A stretch of 6,647 nt of DNA, taken from assembly GCA_002772195.1 (NCBI GenBank), contig PCSG01000444.1, positions 8,578 through 15,224 on the forward strand, written 5' to 3'. Position 1 is the stretch's first letter. Every line of letters begins with the position of its first letter. Positions 5,623 through 6,647 of the stretch are shown piece by piece. The position numbers and the translations under genes were made by a program. Source of the stretch: Desulfobacterales bacterium CG23_combo_of_CG06-09_8_20_14_all_51_8. Its GTDB lineage: Bacteria; Desulfobacterota; Desulfobacteria; Desulfobacterales; Desulfosalsimonadaceae. The notes below the pieces were generated by a model. The model had not been told where the DNA came from. It saw only the letters and a list, made by a program, of their open reading frames with translations, and ran no database searches.

Positions 5623-5683
5623 CGCGAACCACGGCTACAGCGGATTGCAAAAAGCGTGCGCCCGCTGATGCTTGGCGTTCAAT
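5623..5683 (+). other. Degenerate attC-like hairpin after the antitoxin
   Basis: Directly after the antitoxin stop, GAAC (5626-5629) can pair with GTTC (5677-5680). A 6-bp stem CAGCGG (5638-5643) with CCGCTG (5662-5667) closes an 18-base loop. Between these the arms pair only partly (GC with GC, with mismatches and bulges). The size of about 60 bases, the position just after a stop codon and an outer GTTC like that of the first site fit an attC. The core boxes and inner arms are poor, so an unrelated hairpin is quite possible. Confidence 0.3.
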
Positions 5684-5698
5684 GACGCATCAATTCCG

Positions 5699-5755
5699 TT
5701 GACAGACAGCCTTTTACGGTATTGCCATTACTGGTAATACCGTACCGGAGGGTTA
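5699..5755 (+). promoter_or_regulatory. Perfect -35 box, 12-bp palindrome and ribosome site leading to a short open frame
   Basis: A consensus TTGACA (5699-5704) is followed by an inverted repeat, TACGGTATTGCC (5715-5726) with GGTAATACCGTA (5733-5744), matching at 11 of 12 positions around six bases. GGAGG (5747-5751) follows, then tandem ATG codons at 5756 and 5759. No good -10 is seen at standard spacing (TATTGC after 15 bases is the nearest). This is laid out like an autoregulated small-gene leader, or a hairpin sitting next to a ribosome site. Confidence 0.45.
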
Positions 5756-5884
5756 ATGATGAGAGTTGCCATCAGTTATGCGGTCCCCCCCCCCAAAAGC
5801 GCGAAGGGGAAAAGAAGCCCTCTCCTCGATTTACGGATTTTGTCTCACCGCTCAAAATCCGGACGGTTTCTCAACCCCCCTTAA
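5756..5884 (+). pseudogene. Possible gene remnant starting MMRVAISYA, disrupted at a C10 tract
   Basis: A short open frame with a good GGAGG ribosome site starts MMRVAISYAV and then runs into a tract of ten C (5785-5794). After that it becomes low-quality sequence and stops after about 42 residues. The first residues vaguely recall Phd/YefM-type antitoxin starts, but nine residues cannot establish a family. Changing the reading frame after the C tract opens a longer frame without recognisable features. Most likely this is the 5' end of a lost cassette gene or simply non-coding. Confidence 0.25.
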
Positions 5885-6008
5885 TGACCCCCCGCCGGTC
5901 TTTAACAGTCCGGGATGACTTTATTTCCTGGGGACAATCTCCGGATTGCAAAAAACATGAAAACCAGTTAGGCTGGTTCACATTTATTCATTTGAAAAGG
6001 AGCTTTGA
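5785..6008. other. Non-coding junction region with C tracts and small hairpins
   Basis: Three C runs lie close together: C10 (5785-5794), C6 (5875-5880) and C6 (5888-5893). A perfect 9-bp hairpin, CGGATTTTG (5834-5842) with CAAAATCCG (5853-5861), lies between them. AACCAG (5962-5967) with CTGGTT (5973-5978) forms another small hairpin 30 bases before the sulfotransferase start. No convincing promoter for the downstream gene is visible. Confidence 0.5.
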
Positions 6009-6647
6009 ATGCGGCTGTATAAACAGGGACTGGCGGCAAGTTGGGAATTATTCGGATTCAGCCGGCATTTTGTGTTTTTTGTGGGTGTGATTCTGTTTTT
6101 CATGCTCCATTCCGCGTTTACCGTCACGACGCTTTTTCTGGACCATCTTTTTTTCCCGAAATTTCGAAAAATAAAGGTCAAGCAGCCGGTCTTCATCATC
6201 GGCCATCCCCGGAGCGGCACCACGTTCATTCACCATCTGTTCACCCAGACCAATGATATGGCCGCCTTTACCACCTGGCAGCTCCTGTTCCCGGCCTTGA
6301 CGGCCCGGATTATTGTTAAGCCCATTGTCCGGTTTCTGACCCGGAAGCATCCGATGGTGCTGATTCCCGAGGAGGCCGGCCACCAGATTGCCCTGGATTC
6401 GGTGGAAGAAGATGAAATGCTGTTTCTGCACAACCATGACACCCAGTTTGTGATCGTTGGAACGCCCCTGGGGTTTGTCGAAAAAGACTACCGGGAAGTC
6501 CGGTTTCATGATCTCCAGCCGATGGAAAAAAGAATCCGGTCCGCCCTGTTTTTAAAATCGATGTTTCAGCGCCATATTTACTACACCGGCAAGACCCAGA
6601 TTTTCGCCCAGACCCATTTTTCCACCCACCGGATCAAGACTCTGATG
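6009..6647 (+). CDS. Sulfotransferase-family protein with N-terminal membrane segment, cut by the right edge
   Basis: This is the N-terminal 213 residues of a PAPS-dependent sulfotransferase-like protein; the family is usually much longer, so the C-terminus is beyond the window. A hydrophobic stretch at about 20-48 predicts a membrane anchor. The 5'-phosphosulfate-binding loop is clear: PVFIIGHPRSGTTFIHHLF (60-78), with R68, S69, G70, T71 and T72. Further on, ALDSVEEDEML (128-138) matches the acidic DxxxEDE segment seen in the Sulfotransfer_3-type group, and YYTGKTQIF (191-199) follows. ATG 6009 has AAGGAG (5997-6002) six bases upstream. The acceptor is unknown; this group modifies lipids, glycans or small molecules. 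It faces the same way as the cassette genes, but its composition and style look like the chromosome again. No functional link to the acyl-CoA operon is evident. Confidence 0.85.
   Translation, partial: MRLYKQGLAASWELFGFSRHFVFFVGVILFFMLHSAFTVTTLFLDHLFFPKFRKIKVKQPVFIIGHPRSGTTFIHHLFTQTNDMAAFTTWQLLFPALTARIIVKPIVRFLTRKHPMVLIPEEAGHQIALDSVEEDEMLFLHNHDTQFVIVGTPLGFVEKDYREVRFHDLQPMEKRIRSALFLKSMFQRHIYYTGKTQIFAQTHFSTHRIKTLM

Noticed and set aside
5967..5973. GTTAGGC, a perfect attC R' core match before the sulfotransferase
   Set aside because: No matching RYYYAAC partner with pairing arms was found at a suitable distance upstream; it lies in a small local hairpin and is likely chance.
5722..6090. 122-residue plus-strand open frame from a TTG start
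   Set aside because: It starts inside the palindrome, has no ribosome site, crosses the C tracts and overlaps the sulfotransferase start; its composition looks random.
6048..6509. 153-residue minus-strand open frame
   Set aside because: It is antisense to the sulfotransferase gene with its PRSGTT loop; no domain is seen on the minus strand.
1..6647. CRISPR array, tRNA or rRNA genes, transposase
   Set aside because: No regularly spaced direct repeats, no cloverleaf or rRNA segments and no transposase or integrase motifs were seen on either strand.

Overview
The window looks like bacterial chromosome from an anaerobic fatty-acid or aromatic-acid degrading lineage. My best guess is a Desulfobacterales-like member of the Desulfobacterota. 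That guess rests on the acyl-CoA catabolic operon, the moderate GC content and the style of the dispersed intergenic repeats; there is no marker gene.

Left part (1-3743, minus strand): a regulated acyl-CoA degradation operon. Read in the direction of transcription, it begins with a promoter whose -35/-10 spacer carries a near-perfect 18-bp palindrome. A TetR-family regulator follows, then a long-chain-type acyl-CoA dehydrogenase, then a crotonase-fold enzyme that resembles BadI (2-ketocyclohexanecarboxyl-CoA hydrolase) and MenB. Last is a 3-hydroxyacyl-CoA dehydrogenase whose C-terminus runs off the left edge. Together these could desaturate, oxidise and cleave an acyl-CoA, possibly a cyclic one. 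The gaps between the enzyme genes hold three different inverted-repeat elements.

Middle part (about 3940-5800, plus strand): accessory DNA that looks like integron gene cassettes. The first gene encodes an HNH endonuclease with three N-terminal homing-endonuclease-associated repeats and its own promoter. Its stop codon lies inside a 75-bp imperfect palindrome with the layout of an integron attC site, including three unpaired bases on one arm. A RelE/HigB-type toxin and HigA-like antitoxin pair follows, with its own operator-promoter; the toxin gene carries a one-base frameshift. A weaker attC-like structure follows the antitoxin. After that comes a possible gene remnant with a palindromic leader that breaks down at a run of ten C. 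No integrase is visible, so this would be a cassette cluster without an integrase in view (CALIN-like).

Right part (6009-6647, plus strand): the N-terminal part of a membrane-anchored sulfotransferase-family protein, cut by the right edge. The 386 bases before it (5623-6008) hold no convincing intact gene.
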